NCBI GenBank assembly: GCA_014377455.1
Contig: JACMPO010000243.1
Coordinates: 1 to 64,000, forward strand
Direction: 5' to 3'
From: Flavobacterium sp.
Lineage (GTDB): Bacteria > Bacteroidota > Bacteroidia > Flavobacteriales > Flavobacteriaceae
DNA length: 64,000 nucleotides
A program made the position numbers and the translations under genes. Of the stretch, positions 52,771-61,064 are shown one piece after another. Every line of letters begins with the position of its first letter. Position 1 is the first letter of the stretch. The notes below the pieces were generated by a model. The model was not told where the DNA came from, did no database searches, and saw only the letters and a list, made by a program, of their open reading frames with translations.

Positions 52771-53355
52771 ATGATAAAGAATTTCTTACTTATCGGAATT
52801 TTATTGATTAGCTTTTTAACTAAGGCACAAACTTCTAATAAAGACGTTCAAGATTCCAACAAAGAGGAAAGTATTTCACAAAAAAAACTAGCAGTTCAAA
52901 CTTTAAATCAAAAGTTTGCCGTACCAGTTTTGAACGCTTATCAAGAAAATTCAAAAAGCAAAGTGGAAGATTTATTTTCTTATTTTCAGCTGTTAACCGA
53001 TGCAAGTTTACCCGTTGATTTGAAGAAAGAAGTAGTAAAAAACATCAATTTATTAGTTCAAAATCCGAATACAATTGTCGTTGATTTTACCTCTGAATCT
53101 TTGGATAAAATTACAATACAACAATTGATACAAAAATTATTGATTTCTGATCCGATTATATTTTCAGTTTCAGAAGAAACCAAATTCAATTCGGTTGACT
53201 ACAATAGTTGGAAAACAAGTTATACAGTTTCAAAAACTAAATCAGGACTAGTAACCAAGACTAAAATTATTCAAAAAATATATTTTTATGAAACCTCAAA
53301 ATCTTTTGGAAACGAAACTAAAATTGTTTTTTCTACGATTTTAGGCGAAATGTAA
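52771..53355 (+). CDS. Exported protein paired with the preceding membrane protein
   Basis: This 194-residue protein has a signal peptide (MIKNFLLIGILLISFLTKAQ). No family is recognised. It is rich in helices, with a beta-rich C-terminal third (YTVSKTKSGLVTKTKIIQKI, ending in IVFSTILGEM). It begins 2 bases after the previous gene stop and probably meets its periplasmic part. A hairpin at 53360-53429 may terminate the transcript. Confidence 0.7.
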   Translation: MIKNFLLIGILLISFLTKAQTSNKDVQDSNKEESISQKKLAVQTLNQKFAVPVLNAYQENSKSKVEDLFSYFQLLTDASLPVDLKKEVVKNINLLVQNPNTIVVDFTSESLDKITIQQLIQKLLISDPIIFSVSEETKFNSVDYNSWKTSYTVSKTKSGLVTKTKIIQKIYFYETSKSFGNETKIVFSTILGEM

Positions 53356-53359
53356 AAAT

Positions 53360-53429
53360 AAACATCAAAAGGAGTTAAGATTCATTGAGTTTTTCTAGGT
53401 TTAATAAAATCTTAATTCCTTAATGTTTT
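53360..53429. repeat. Long hairpin after the two-gene unit
   Basis: Arms AAACATCAAAAGGAGTTAAG and CTTAATTCCTTAATGTTT (imperfect) are separated by about 25 bases. It resembles the hairpin at 47035-47109 in having ATTAAG-type arms and lies right after a stop codon on the plus strand. Confidence 0.5.
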
Positions 53430-53463
53430 AACTATTATATGGTTTTTAAATATTTAGTTGATA

Positions 53464-55134
53464 TTAAAATCCAACGGCTTTGTCATCGCCACGTTGGTCT
53501 GCTCCACCTTCGAGTTTTCCGTTTGGTAAAACCATAATAGCATCTACTTTTCCTATAACTGGAGCCGATTTTTCGTTAATATTATATCCTTTTTTAGTTA
53601 AATTTTCTAAAACTGATTTTGAGAATTTATTAGGTTCAAATAATACTTCGTCTGGTAACCATTGATGATGAAAACGTGGCGCATTTACAGCTTCTTGCAT
53701 TCCCATTTTGAATTCGTAAACATTTAGTATAGTTTGCAAAACGGATGTTATAATCGTAGAACCGCCAGGAGTTCCTAAAACCATAAAAAGTTTGCCATTT
53801 TTCTCAACAATTGTTGGTGTCATTGAGCTTAACATTCGCTTTTGAGGCGCAATACTATTAGCTTCCGCACCAACCAATCCATACGAATTTGGTACGCCAG
53901 GTTTTGCCGAAAAATCGTCCATTTGATTGTTGAAAAAGAAACCCAATTCCTCTGAATATAATTTAGAACCATAAGCGCCATTTAGCGTAGTTGTTACAGA
54001 AACTGCATTTCCATCAGCATCTACAATAGAATAATGCGTAGTTTCGTTACTTTCAGAAATTGAAATTTCTCCGTGATTGACATCAGTAGATTTTGTCGCT
54101 TTTTCCCAATTGAATGTTGCCATTCGTTGTTGCAAATATTTTTTATTCAACAGTTTCTTCTTCGGTATTTTAACAAAATCGGGATCGCCCAGAAAATAAT
54201 TTCTGTCTGAATAAGCTCTGCGTTCGGCTTCAGTAAGCAATTGAATGTATTTTTCAGAATTGTGTTGGTATTTTGAAACATCATAGCCAGAGATCATGGT
54301 CATAATTTGTTGTAAAGTCATTCCGCCACTTGATGGTGGTGCCATTGAAATGATTTTCAAGTCTTTATATTTGAAAGTAATTGGTGTACGCCATTTTGCT
54401 TCATAATTTGCCAAATCTTCTATTGAAATTATGCCTCCTTTCGATTTTAGAAATGAAACAATTTTTTCAGCCGTTTTTCCTTTGTAAAATTCGTCTTTGC
54501 CATTTTTCATTATTCTAGTTAAAGTTTCTGCTAAGGCAAAGTATTTTATGGTATCACCAACTTTTAAATTTTTAGAATATACCGTTTCAGATCCACTAAT
54601 TTTGATGATTTCTTGCTTGTTCGTGTTGATTTGTTTCACTTGTTTTTCGGTTATAATCACACCTTTTTTTGCTAATGCAATAACAGGTTTCATAATTTCT
54701 TCCATCAAAAGTTTTCCAAATTTTTTATGAACTTCAAATATTCCAGCAATAGTTCCAGGAACTCCAACTGCCAATGCGCCATTAACAGATAAATTTGGAA
54801 TTACAGTTCCATTTGCATCTAAATACATATTTTTGGAAGCCAATAATGGTGCTTTTTCACGATAATCGAGTGTGCCAATTTCACCGTTATTTTTTCTGTA
54901 AATCATGAATCCCCCACCAGCAATATTTCCAGCATACGGATAGGAAACGGCTAATGCCAATTCGGTTGCAACCATGGCATCAAAGGCATTGCCACCTTTT
55001 TGGAGGATTTCTATTCCGATTTTAGAGGCTTCTTCTCGTGCAGAAACTACCATTGCTTTTTGGGAAATTAATCTTGTTTGAGCAAATGACGTTATTGATA
55101 ATAACAGTAAAATGTATTTTAAGTTTAACCACAT
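53464..55134 (-). CDS. ggt: Gamma-glutamyltranspeptidase
   Basis: This 556-residue Ntn-hydrolase precursor has a signal peptide (MWLNLKYILLLLSITSFAQ). It cleaves glutathione and other gamma-glutamyl compounds in the periplasm or outside the cell. The motif AVSYPYAGNIAGGGFMIYR lies near residue 62. The autocleavage Thr is in SNETTHYSIVDADGNAVSVT (near residue 370), and GTPGGSTIITSVLQTILNV near residue 450 completes the site. The start codon lies inside the left arm of a 25-bp inverted repeat (55124-55148), so the promoter and first codons seem to be provided by the repeat element upstream. Confidence 0.92.
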   Translation of the reverse strand: MWLNLKYILLLLSITSFAQTRLISQKAMVVSAREEASKIGIEILQKGGNAFDAMVATELALAVSYPYAGNIAGGGFMIYRKNNGEIGTLDYREKAPLLASKNMYLDANGTVIPNLSVNGALAVGVPGTIAGIFEVHKKFGKLLMEEIMKPVIALAKKGVIITEKQVKQINTNKQEIIKISGSETVYSKNLKVGDTIKYFALAETLTRIMKNGKDEFYKGKTAEKIVSFLKSKGGIISIEDLANYEAKWRTPITFKYKDLKIISMAPPSSGGMTLQQIMTMISGYDVSKYQHNSEKYIQLLTEAERRAYSDRNYFLGDPDFVKIPKKKLLNKKYLQQRMATFNWEKATKSTDVNHGEISISESNETTHYSIVDADGNAVSVTTTLNGAYGSKLYSEELGFFFNNQMDDFSAKPGVPNSYGLVGAEANSIAPQKRMLSSMTPTIVEKNGKLFMVLGTPGGSTIITSVLQTILNVYEFKMGMQEAVNAPRFHHQWLPDEVLFEPNKFSKSVLENLTKKGYNINEKSAPVIGKVDAIMVLPNGKLEGGADQRGDDKAVGF

Positions 55135-55148
55135 AGAAACATAGATTT
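55124..55148. repeat. Inverted repeat, left arm (25 bp)
   Basis: Begins TTTAACCACATAGAAAC. It is an exact reverse complement of 55731-55755. It covers the first codons of ggt, whose ATG is at 55132-55134. Confidence 0.9.
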
Positions 55149-55257
55149 TATATTTAGAACGCTTCGCTATAATTAGAATAGATGTTCAAGCTAATTACAT
55201 ATAAACATAGATTTTTAATAAAGAAAAGACGCTTCGCTTTAATTAGATTTTTTACGA

Positions 55258-55666
55258 TTACTTTTCAGGAAGTTTTGAGAAAAATTCATTTACAAATGTT
55301 TTTTGTCCGTCTTTAAAAAGATTGTACGAATTAAAATTAATTAGAATTCCTTTAGGTTATTTTAATAATTCATATTATTTAATAATTGCACTTCAAAAAT
55401 AGGATGAATTTCTGAAACAAATTTTAGTTCAACAACAATTAATTCTTCTACAAATAAATCACATCTAAAATTCGATTGTAAAACTTTTCCTTTATAGATA
55501 ATTGGAATTTTAAGTTCGGTTTTATAATTTATTTTTCTGATATTTAAATCTTCTTCTAAACATTGTTGGTAAACACTTTCAAGCAAACCTGTACCTAATA
55601 TCTTATGAACTTTAATCGAGGCGCAATGATTTCGTAAGTTAATTCGTTCAAGTATTTTTTTGTCAT
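55258..55666 (-). pseudogene. Decayed GxxExxY-family gene
   Basis: The minus strand encodes MTKKYLNELTYEII, then shifts frame near 55620-55625, probably by loss of one base of a GG. It continues as ASIKVHKILGTGLLESVYQQ and DLNIRKINYKTELKIPIIYKG..LFVEELIVVELKFVSEI. A second one-base loss near 55368-55371 and a TAA near 55357-55359 follow. The frame then resumes as KGILINFNSYNLFKDGQKTF and ends FFSKLPEK at 55258. The parts together make a complete GxxExxY protein of about 130 residues. That family is related to PD-(D/E)XK nucleases, with the Asp and ELK motifs visible. Exact biological role of the family is not established. Confidence 0.85.
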
Positions 55667-55730
55667 AATTTTAAATAAATGTTTACTATTTAATCTATAT
55701 AAAGCGAAGAATCTTAATTATTTTAATTGC

Positions 55731-55755
55731 AAATCTATGTTTCTATGTGGTTAAA
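55731..55755. repeat. Inverted repeat, right arm (25 bp)
   Basis: Ends TATGTGGTTAAA; exact reverse complement of the left arm at 55124-55148. It lies six bases from the acpH stop codon. Confidence 0.9.
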
Positions 55756-55761
55756 AAAAAG

Positions 55762-56346
55762 CTATAATTCAAGTATTTTCTCTTTACAATGTAGACGTAA
55801 TTCTTCAAAAAACAACCTAAATTCTACTTCAAATTCTGCATAAAATTCTTGCACTTCTACAATCGCTTTTTGCATATTGGCTCTATGTTTGGTTCGGTAA
55901 TCCATTTGAAATAAAATCATTTCCAAACCTTGTAAAGTGGCATAACTTACCAACCAGTTTCTCTCAATCAAATATGGAAGCATTTTTTGTGTTTTTTCAG
56001 TAAGAATTTCATAATTATTTTGAAGTAATTTATAAAACTCATGGGCATAATCTTCTAATTTTTCATCGGAATAATTTGACCAATTTTTAGCCAAAAAATG
56101 ATCATAAACAATATCCATAATCACACCAGAATAATGCCCGTATTTTTCGTGCAAACGGTGTTTACTTTTTCGATAAATCGGATGCGCATCAGTAAAAGTG
56201 TCAATATATCGATGCAATAAAATTCCTTTTTTTACTTCGTTAGGAAAATTCAAATAATCAGTACCACGAATTCCATCGGCCATAAAATTGCCTATTTTCA
56301 TCATATCATTATTGCCCGAAAGATAAATATGTGCTAGAAAATTCAT
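55762..56346 (-). CDS. acpH: Acyl carrier protein phosphodiesterase, AcpH type
   Basis: This 194-residue protein of the DUF479/AcpH family cleaves the 4'-phosphopantetheine arm from holo-ACP. MNFLAHIYLSGNNDMMKIGN at the start, NFMADGIRGTDY and GILLHRYIDTFTDAHPIYRK (near residue 41) supply the conserved His and Asp residues of the HD-like metal site. MDIVYDHFLAKNW near residue 77 is also typical. Its 3' end runs into the inverted-repeat element. Confidence 0.9.
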   Translation of the reverse strand: MNFLAHIYLSGNNDMMKIGNFMADGIRGTDYLNFPNEVKKGILLHRYIDTFTDAHPIYRKSKHRLHEKYGHYSGVIMDIVYDHFLAKNWSNYSDEKLEDYAHEFYKLLQNNYEILTEKTQKMLPYLIERNWLVSYATLQGLEMILFQMDYRTKHRANMQKAIVEVQEFYAEFEVEFRLFFEELRLHCKEKILEL

Positions 56347-56485
56347 TAAGTGGTTTAAGAGCTTTGGGTTTATTAAGTTAAAAGGTTTTGAATTTAGCTT
56401 TACAGCAAATCTATTCCTGCCTAAAATTGTTTTGTAAATATATTAAATCTTTCAATGTTTTATTAAAATCCAAATTATAACCTTT

Positions 56486-56493
56486 TATATTTG
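56486..56493 (+). promoter_or_regulatory. -7 motif for glmM
   Basis: TATATTTG fits TAnnTTTG and would give a leader of about 45 bases before the glmM ATG. Confidence 0.55.
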
Positions 56494-56543
56494 TATTTCA
56501 GATGAGTTAATACTCAAACAAAATATTTAAACTTTTATAAAAA

Positions 56544-57944
56544 ATGACTTTAATAAAATCTATATCAGGAATACGTGGAACAATTGGTGGTAAAGTAGGC
56601 GATAATCTTACACCAGTTGATGCAGTAAAATTTGCATCAGCTTACGGCACTTTTCTTAAAAACGGAATTGGTAAGTTAGAAGATGGAAGAAAAATAAAAG
56701 TAGTCATAGGAAGAGATGCACGAATTTCTGGTTCGATGATACAAAGTTTGGTAATGAATACACTTGTTGGATTAGGAATTGATGTTATCGATTTGGATTT
56801 ATCAACTACACCAACGGTTGAAATTGCTGTTTCAATGGAAAAAGCTGATGGTGGCATTATTTTGACCGCATCACACAATCCGAAACAATGGAATGCCTTG
56901 AAATTATTAAATGCTAAAGGAGAATTTTTGAGTGGCAAAGAAGGCGAACTGATTCTAGAAATTGCTGAAAGTGAAGCTTTTTATTTTGCTGAAGTAGATG
57001 ATTTAGGCGAAATATTCAGCAATGATTCGTATATGGATATTCACATTGACGAAGTGTTAGATTTGCCACTTGTTGATGCTGATTTGGTTAAAACAAAAAA
57101 ATATAAAGTGGTTGTAGATGCTGTAAACTCTACTGGTGGCATAATTATTCCTAATTTATTGAAGGAAATGGGTGTTGAAGTTGTAAAATTATATTGTAAT
57201 CCTAATGGTCAATTTCCGCACAATCCTGAACCTTTAAAAGAACATTTAGGAGAAATTTGTAAATTAGTTGTTGAAGAACAAGCCGATTTCGGAATCGTAG
57301 TCGATCCAGATGTTGATCGATTGGCATTTATTTCCAATGATGGCGAAATGTTTGGCGAAGAATATACCTTGGTTGCCATTGCCGATTATGTTTTGAGTAA
57401 AACTCCAGGAAATACAGTTTCTAACATGAGTTCATCACGCGCTTTGCGCGATATTACCAACAAACATAACGGAAGTTATCAAGCAAGTGCAGTTGGAGAA
57501 GTAAATGTGGTAGAATTAATGAAGAAAACCAATGCCATAATTGGTGGCGAAGGAAATGGTGGCATTATTTATCCTGAAAGTCATTATGGTCGTGATAGCA
57601 TTGTTGGCGTTGCCTTATTTTTGACTTATTTGGCCAATCAAAATAAAACTGTTTCTGAATTGAGAGCAAGTTATCCGCAATATTATATGAGTAAAAATAA
57701 AATTGAATTGACACCACAAATTGATGTTGATGCAATTTTAATTGCGATGACGGAAAAATATAAAGACGAAGATATTACTACAATTGATGGTGTGAAAATT
57801 GACTTTGAGGAAAATTGGGTTCACTTACGAAAATCGAATACTGAACCCATTATAAGAATTTATACCGAAGCTCAAACCCAAAAACTAGCCGACGATTTAG
57901 CGATTAGAATTATAGATGAGATAAAAGCTGTGGCTGGAATTTAA
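56544..57944 (+). CDS. glmM: Phosphoglucosamine mutase-like phosphohexomutase
   Basis: This 466-residue alpha-D-phosphohexomutase has the usual four domains. The phosphoserine is in IILTASHNPKQWNALK (near residue 103). The metal loop is FGIVVDPDVDRLAFIS (near residue 254). The sugar-binding loop is GGEGNGGIIYPESHYGRD (near residue 335), and the phosphate-binding loop lies at RKSNTEPIIRIYTEA near the C terminus. GlmM makes glucosamine-1-P for peptidoglycan; the GEGNGG sugar loop occurs in several members, so phosphomannomutase activity is an alternative. Confidence 0.88.
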   Translation: MTLIKSISGIRGTIGGKVGDNLTPVDAVKFASAYGTFLKNGIGKLEDGRKIKVVIGRDARISGSMIQSLVMNTLVGLGIDVIDLDLSTTPTVEIAVSMEKADGGIILTASHNPKQWNALKLLNAKGEFLSGKEGELILEIAESEAFYFAEVDDLGEIFSNDSYMDIHIDEVLDLPLVDADLVKTKKYKVVVDAVNSTGGIIIPNLLKEMGVEVVKLYCNPNGQFPHNPEPLKEHLGEICKLVVEEQADFGIVVDPDVDRLAFISNDGEMFGEEYTLVAIADYVLSKTPGNTVSNMSSSRALRDITNKHNGSYQASAVGEVNVVELMKKTNAIIGGEGNGGIIYPESHYGRDSIVGVALFLTYLANQNKTVSELRASYPQYYMSKNKIELTPQIDVDAILIAMTEKYKDEDITTIDGVKIDFEENWVHLRKSNTEPIIRIYTEAQTQKLADDLAIRIIDEIKAVAGI

Positions 57945-58008
57945 TTAAATAAGATTTTGATAAATAATGTTCTTCAAATTATAGTTGTACTTCATCCAAG
58001 ATCTTCAA

Positions 58009-59829
58009 ATGCCAAATCGAACTCAAATATCTGTATTATTATTTTTTAAAAAAGTTACGAGACGTTTCGAATCAATCTTGTTTTTAATAAAGCATTTATT
58101 ATCTGAACGAAATTTCATTTATTTGGGTGCTGTTTTGGTTGGTATTAGCAGTTCATTCGCTGTAATTATTTTAAAAAGTTTTGCCCATAATGTTTTTGTA
58201 TTTGCCACTTATATCAATGGATTTTTAAAATTTCCTTTCTTTAATATTATTTTACCAATAATTGGAATTTTACTTACAGTTTTGGTTGTCAATAAATTAT
58301 TGAATGGTCAAATCGAAAAAGGAAGTTCGAAAATTTTATATGCAGTTGCAAAAAAAGGGGGAATTATTCCAAAAAAGCAAATGTATGCCCAAATTATTAC
58401 AAGTTCACTTACAATAGGCTTGGGTGGCTCAGCTGGTTTAGAAAGTCCAATAGTAATAACAGGAGCAGCATTTGGTTCAAATTTTGGTCAAAAATATAAA
58501 TTATCCCAAAAAGACAGAATACTTTTGCTTGCATGTGGTGTTGCAGCAGGAATAGGAGCAGCATTTAATGCCCCAATTGCAGGAGTTCTTTTTGCAGTAG
58601 AAGTGATTTTGACCGATGTAAGTATCTCGGCTTTTATTCCAATTATTATTGCAGGTGCAACAGGAACATTAGTCTCAAAAATTTTGTTAGATCAGGATGT
58701 TATTTTGAGTTTTAAAAGCGTACAAGCTTTTAATTATCATAATACCTTTTATTATGTCTTGCTTGGAATTTTGGCTGGTTTAGTATCAGTTTATCACGCC
58801 AGAAATTTCAGAAAAGTTGAGTTGTATTTTAGTAAAATGAAAACTGGTGTGTATAAAAAAGCACTTTTTGGTGCAAGCTTATTAGCAGTTTTAATATTTA
58901 TTTTTCCATCATTGTATGGCGAAGGTTATGAGAGTATTAAAATGCTTTCTACATTGCATCCAGAGGAATTATTAAATAATACATTTCTAGAAAATTATAA
59001 AAATAATGATTGGTTTCTATTAGTTTTTATTGGAGCTGTAGTGCTTTTAAAATCATTTGCAACTGGATTAACTTTAGGTTCTGGAGGGAATGGAGGAAAC
59101 TTTGCACCATCTTTATTTGTAGGATCATATCTAGGTTTCTTTGTAGCAAAAACTATAAACATGATTGGAATTTCTGGTAATTTACCCATTACAAATTTTA
59201 CAATTGTAGGCATGGCAGGTATTTTATCTGGATTGTTTCATGCGCCTTTGACAGCAATTTTTTTAATTGGTGAAATTACTGGTGGTTACGATTTGATGGT
59301 ACCGTTAATGATTGTAACTTCTATTAGTTATGCGGTTTCAAAACGATTTGAAAAACATTCTATGGATGTAAAAGCTTTAGCTGATAAAGGAGATGTTTTT
59401 ACCAGTGATAAAGACAAAAATATATTGCAAAGTATCGACTTTTTAAATTTAGTGCAAACAGATGTCAAAACTATTGGACTAGAAAACTCCTTGGAAATTT
59501 GTATCGAAAATTTATCAAATTCCAGTCAGCACATTTTTCCTGTTTTAGACGAAAAAAATAGACTTTTAGGAATTATAGATTTTGAGCTTATTCGACCAAT
59601 TATTTTCAATGCTTATCGAGTGAAATTCACAACGGTGTCAGAAGTGCTAGTTCAGTCTCGTGAACTAATTTATCATGATGATGGAATGGAAGTAATTATC
59701 GAAAAATTTGATAGTGCTGAAGCAGAAACTCTTCCAGTTGTAAAAAACGGTAAATTTTTTGGTATTGTTTCAAAAATTTCTATTCTTGAAGCATATCGCA
59801 ATAAGCTGAAAGATATGGTAATAGACTAG
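58009..59829 (+). CDS. ClC-family chloride channel/antiporter with CBS domains
   Basis: This 606-residue membrane protein has about ten to eleven helices of the ClC family. The gating segment reads GGSAGLESPIVITG (near residue 142), where the usual GREGP is GLESP, so the gating Glu is kept. The second anion-binding segment is GSGGNGGNFAPSLFVGSYLG (near residue 360). Two CBS domains follow at about 470-600 (HIFPVLDEKNRLLGIIDF and ETLPVVKNGKFFGIV). Antiport or channel mode cannot be decided. ATG at 58009 chosen over the TTG at 57985 further upstream. Confidence 0.92.
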   Translation: MPNRTQISVLLFFKKVTRRFESILFLIKHLLSERNFIYLGAVLVGISSSFAVIILKSFAHNVFVFATYINGFLKFPFFNIILPIIGILLTVLVVNKLLNGQIEKGSSKILYAVAKKGGIIPKKQMYAQIITSSLTIGLGGSAGLESPIVITGAAFGSNFGQKYKLSQKDRILLLACGVAAGIGAAFNAPIAGVLFAVEVILTDVSISAFIPIIIAGATGTLVSKILLDQDVILSFKSVQAFNYHNTFYYVLLGILAGLVSVYHARNFRKVELYFSKMKTGVYKKALFGASLLAVLIFIFPSLYGEGYESIKMLSTLHPEELLNNTFLENYKNNDWFLLVFIGAVVLLKSFATGLTLGSGGNGGNFAPSLFVGSYLGFFVAKTINMIGISGNLPITNFTIVGMAGILSGLFHAPLTAIFLIGEITGGYDLMVPLMIVTSISYAVSKRFEKHSMDVKALADKGDVFTSDKDKNILQSIDFLNLVQTDVKTIGLENSLEICIENLSNSSQHIFPVLDEKNRLLGIIDFELIRPIIFNAYRVKFTTVSEVLVQSRELIYHDDGMEVIIEKFDSAEAETLPVVKNGKFFGIVSKISILEAYRNKLKDMVID

Positions 59830-59865
59830 ATATTAAAATACATTTGACAAAATAACAAACACAAT

Positions 59866-60387
59866 TTATTTGCTTTTTTCGCCAACAAAATAATCATTGC
59901 TACTTTTAAATAAAACATTAAAAGTGGTCAAGCTTCCATATATTCGAGTTATATATTGTTGCAAATCTACTTTATCAACTTCATCTAGTTTACTGGCATT
60001 AATTTTTTGTTCCATAACGCGAAGTCTGTCGCGTACCATTGTAATTTTATGAAAGAAAGTATCTATCGGAATTACCTTATTAGATGTAGGAGTTCCAGGT
60101 TCTAAAATAAGTTTTCCACCTTTCCATTTATCAGCAATTGGAACAACTTGAGAGACATCTGACCATTTTTGTAGTATGTTTTTTAAAGTTCGTTCTACTT
60201 CGTAAAAACTTACGGTATCAACTTCATCTTCTACAGCTTCAATTATTTCAAACTCGCTTTCAACAGGGATTGTTTCTAAACCATTTTCTATAAATGTAAC
60301 CCAATAATCTTTAGAAGTCACATTTGTAACTACTCCAATTCCAAATTTAGCATGCTTTATTCTAGAACCAATTCCTAAAATGCTCAT
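59866..60387 (-). CDS. Conserved hypothetical with Tudor-like N-terminus
   Basis: This 173-residue cytoplasmic protein starts GIGSRIKHAKFGIGVVTNVT. The GxxVxHxxFGxGxV pattern resembles the Tudor-like end of UvrD/PcrA helicases and of DUF3553 proteins. The remainder is helical and contains KILQKWSDVSQ-type and IYGSLTTFNVLFKSSNDYFV segments. It may bind RNA polymerase or nucleic acid, but this is inference. It is on the minus strand between the ClC gene and sodC. Confidence 0.7.
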   Translation of the reverse strand: MSILGIGSRIKHAKFGIGVVTNVTSKDYWVTFIENGLETIPVESEFEIIEAVEDEVDTVSFYEVERTLKNILQKWSDVSQVVPIADKWKGGKLILEPGTPTSNKVIPIDTFFHKITMVRDRLRVMEQKINASKLDEVDKVDLQQYITRIYGSLTTFNVLFKSSNDYFVGEKSK

Positions 60388-60426
60388 AAAATTATTTTAT
60401 AAAACGTAAAACTTTTATTTTAAAAT

Positions 60427-60951
60427 TTATTTAATAATTGCTGAACAAGCAACTCTTCCTCCAGCATTTCCTGTGGGTTGTGTGGTATAATCATCTGGAT
60501 TTGCATGAACAATAAGTCCTTTTCCAAGAATATCTTTATTGGTATCACCACATCCAATGCACCATTCATTAGTTTTTAAAGTTACGGTAGCATTACCATT
60601 AGCATCAGCTGTAAAATTTCCGATATCGCCTTTGTGATGCTCAGCATCAGTAAATTTACCATGTTTTTGAAAGGTAGGATTCCAATGTCCTCCAGCTGAT
60701 TTTGCATCTGCATCTGAACAATCTGCTTTTTCATGAATATGAATTCCGTGAACGCCTGAAGTTAAGCCTTTTAATTTTGCTTCAAATGATACTTCACCAT
60801 TTTTTTCAGAAAAGGTTGCAACTCCGGAAACGGAGCTACCACTTTTTGGTTCTAAATTTATAGTTAACACATTTGTATTTGATGAATTTCCAGATTTACA
60901 GGCTATAACTATAGCTACAGAAATGATTAGAATCAAGACTAATTTTTTCAT
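60427..60951 (-). CDS. sodC: Copper/zinc superoxide dismutase family lipoprotein
   Basis: This 174-residue protein has a lipoprotein signal (MKKLVLILIISVAIVIACKS, Cys at residue 18). A SodC domain follows with metal His in VHGIHIHEKADC (near residue 68), GGHWNPTFQKHGK and HHKGDIGN, and in IVHANPDDYTT. The active-site Arg is in GNAGGRVACSAI. It should dismute superoxide in the periplasm. The promoter motif TAACTTTG lies at 60968-60975. Confidence 0.93.
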   Translation of the reverse strand: MKKLVLILIISVAIVIACKSGNSSNTNVLTINLEPKSGSSVSGVATFSEKNGEVSFEAKLKGLTSGVHGIHIHEKADCSDADAKSAGGHWNPTFQKHGKFTDAEHHKGDIGNFTADANGNATVTLKTNEWCIGCGDTNKDILGKGLIVHANPDDYTTQPTGNAGGRVACSAIIK

Positions 60952-60967
60952 TTTTTTTAATTTTTAA

Positions 60968-60975
60968 CAAAGTTA
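60968..60975 (-). promoter_or_regulatory. -7 motif for sodC
   Basis: TAACTTTG on the minus strand fits TAnnTTTG, 17 bases before the sodC ATG. Confidence 0.5.
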
Positions 60976-61013
60976 AGAAAATTATACAGGAAAAATTAGA
61001 ATTTACAAAAAAT

Positions 61014-61043
61014 AAAAAAGCCAATCGCAAGATTGACTTTTTT
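61014..61043 (-). terminator. Intrinsic terminator of the acyl-CoA dehydrogenase gene
   Basis: A hairpin AGTCAATC/GATTGGCT (one mismatch) with loop of four bases and T runs lies just past the minus-strand stop. Confidence 0.8.
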
Positions 61044-61064
61044 AAAAATGTTAGAATATAAGTA

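Larger units (their letters stand above)
55124..55755. mobile_element. Candidate cassette: 25-bp inverted repeats around a decayed GxxExxY gene
   Basis: The 632-bp segment is bounded by perfect 25-bp inverted repeats. Inside the left end there is a direct duplication (AAACATAGATTTT then GCTTCGCT.TAATTAGA at 55137/55161 and again at 55204/55231). CTTCGCTTT recurs in inverted orientation near the right end, at about 55701-55710. The only gene is a broken GxxExxY reading frame. No transposase is seen and no clear target duplication flanks it. It may be a non-autonomous element, or a repeat-bounded intergenic unit. Confidence 0.5.

Noticed and set aside
53464-55134. ggt as truncated gene
   Set aside because: The length and all catalytic motifs are complete and a signal peptide follows the ATG directly. 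Only the start region is unusual.
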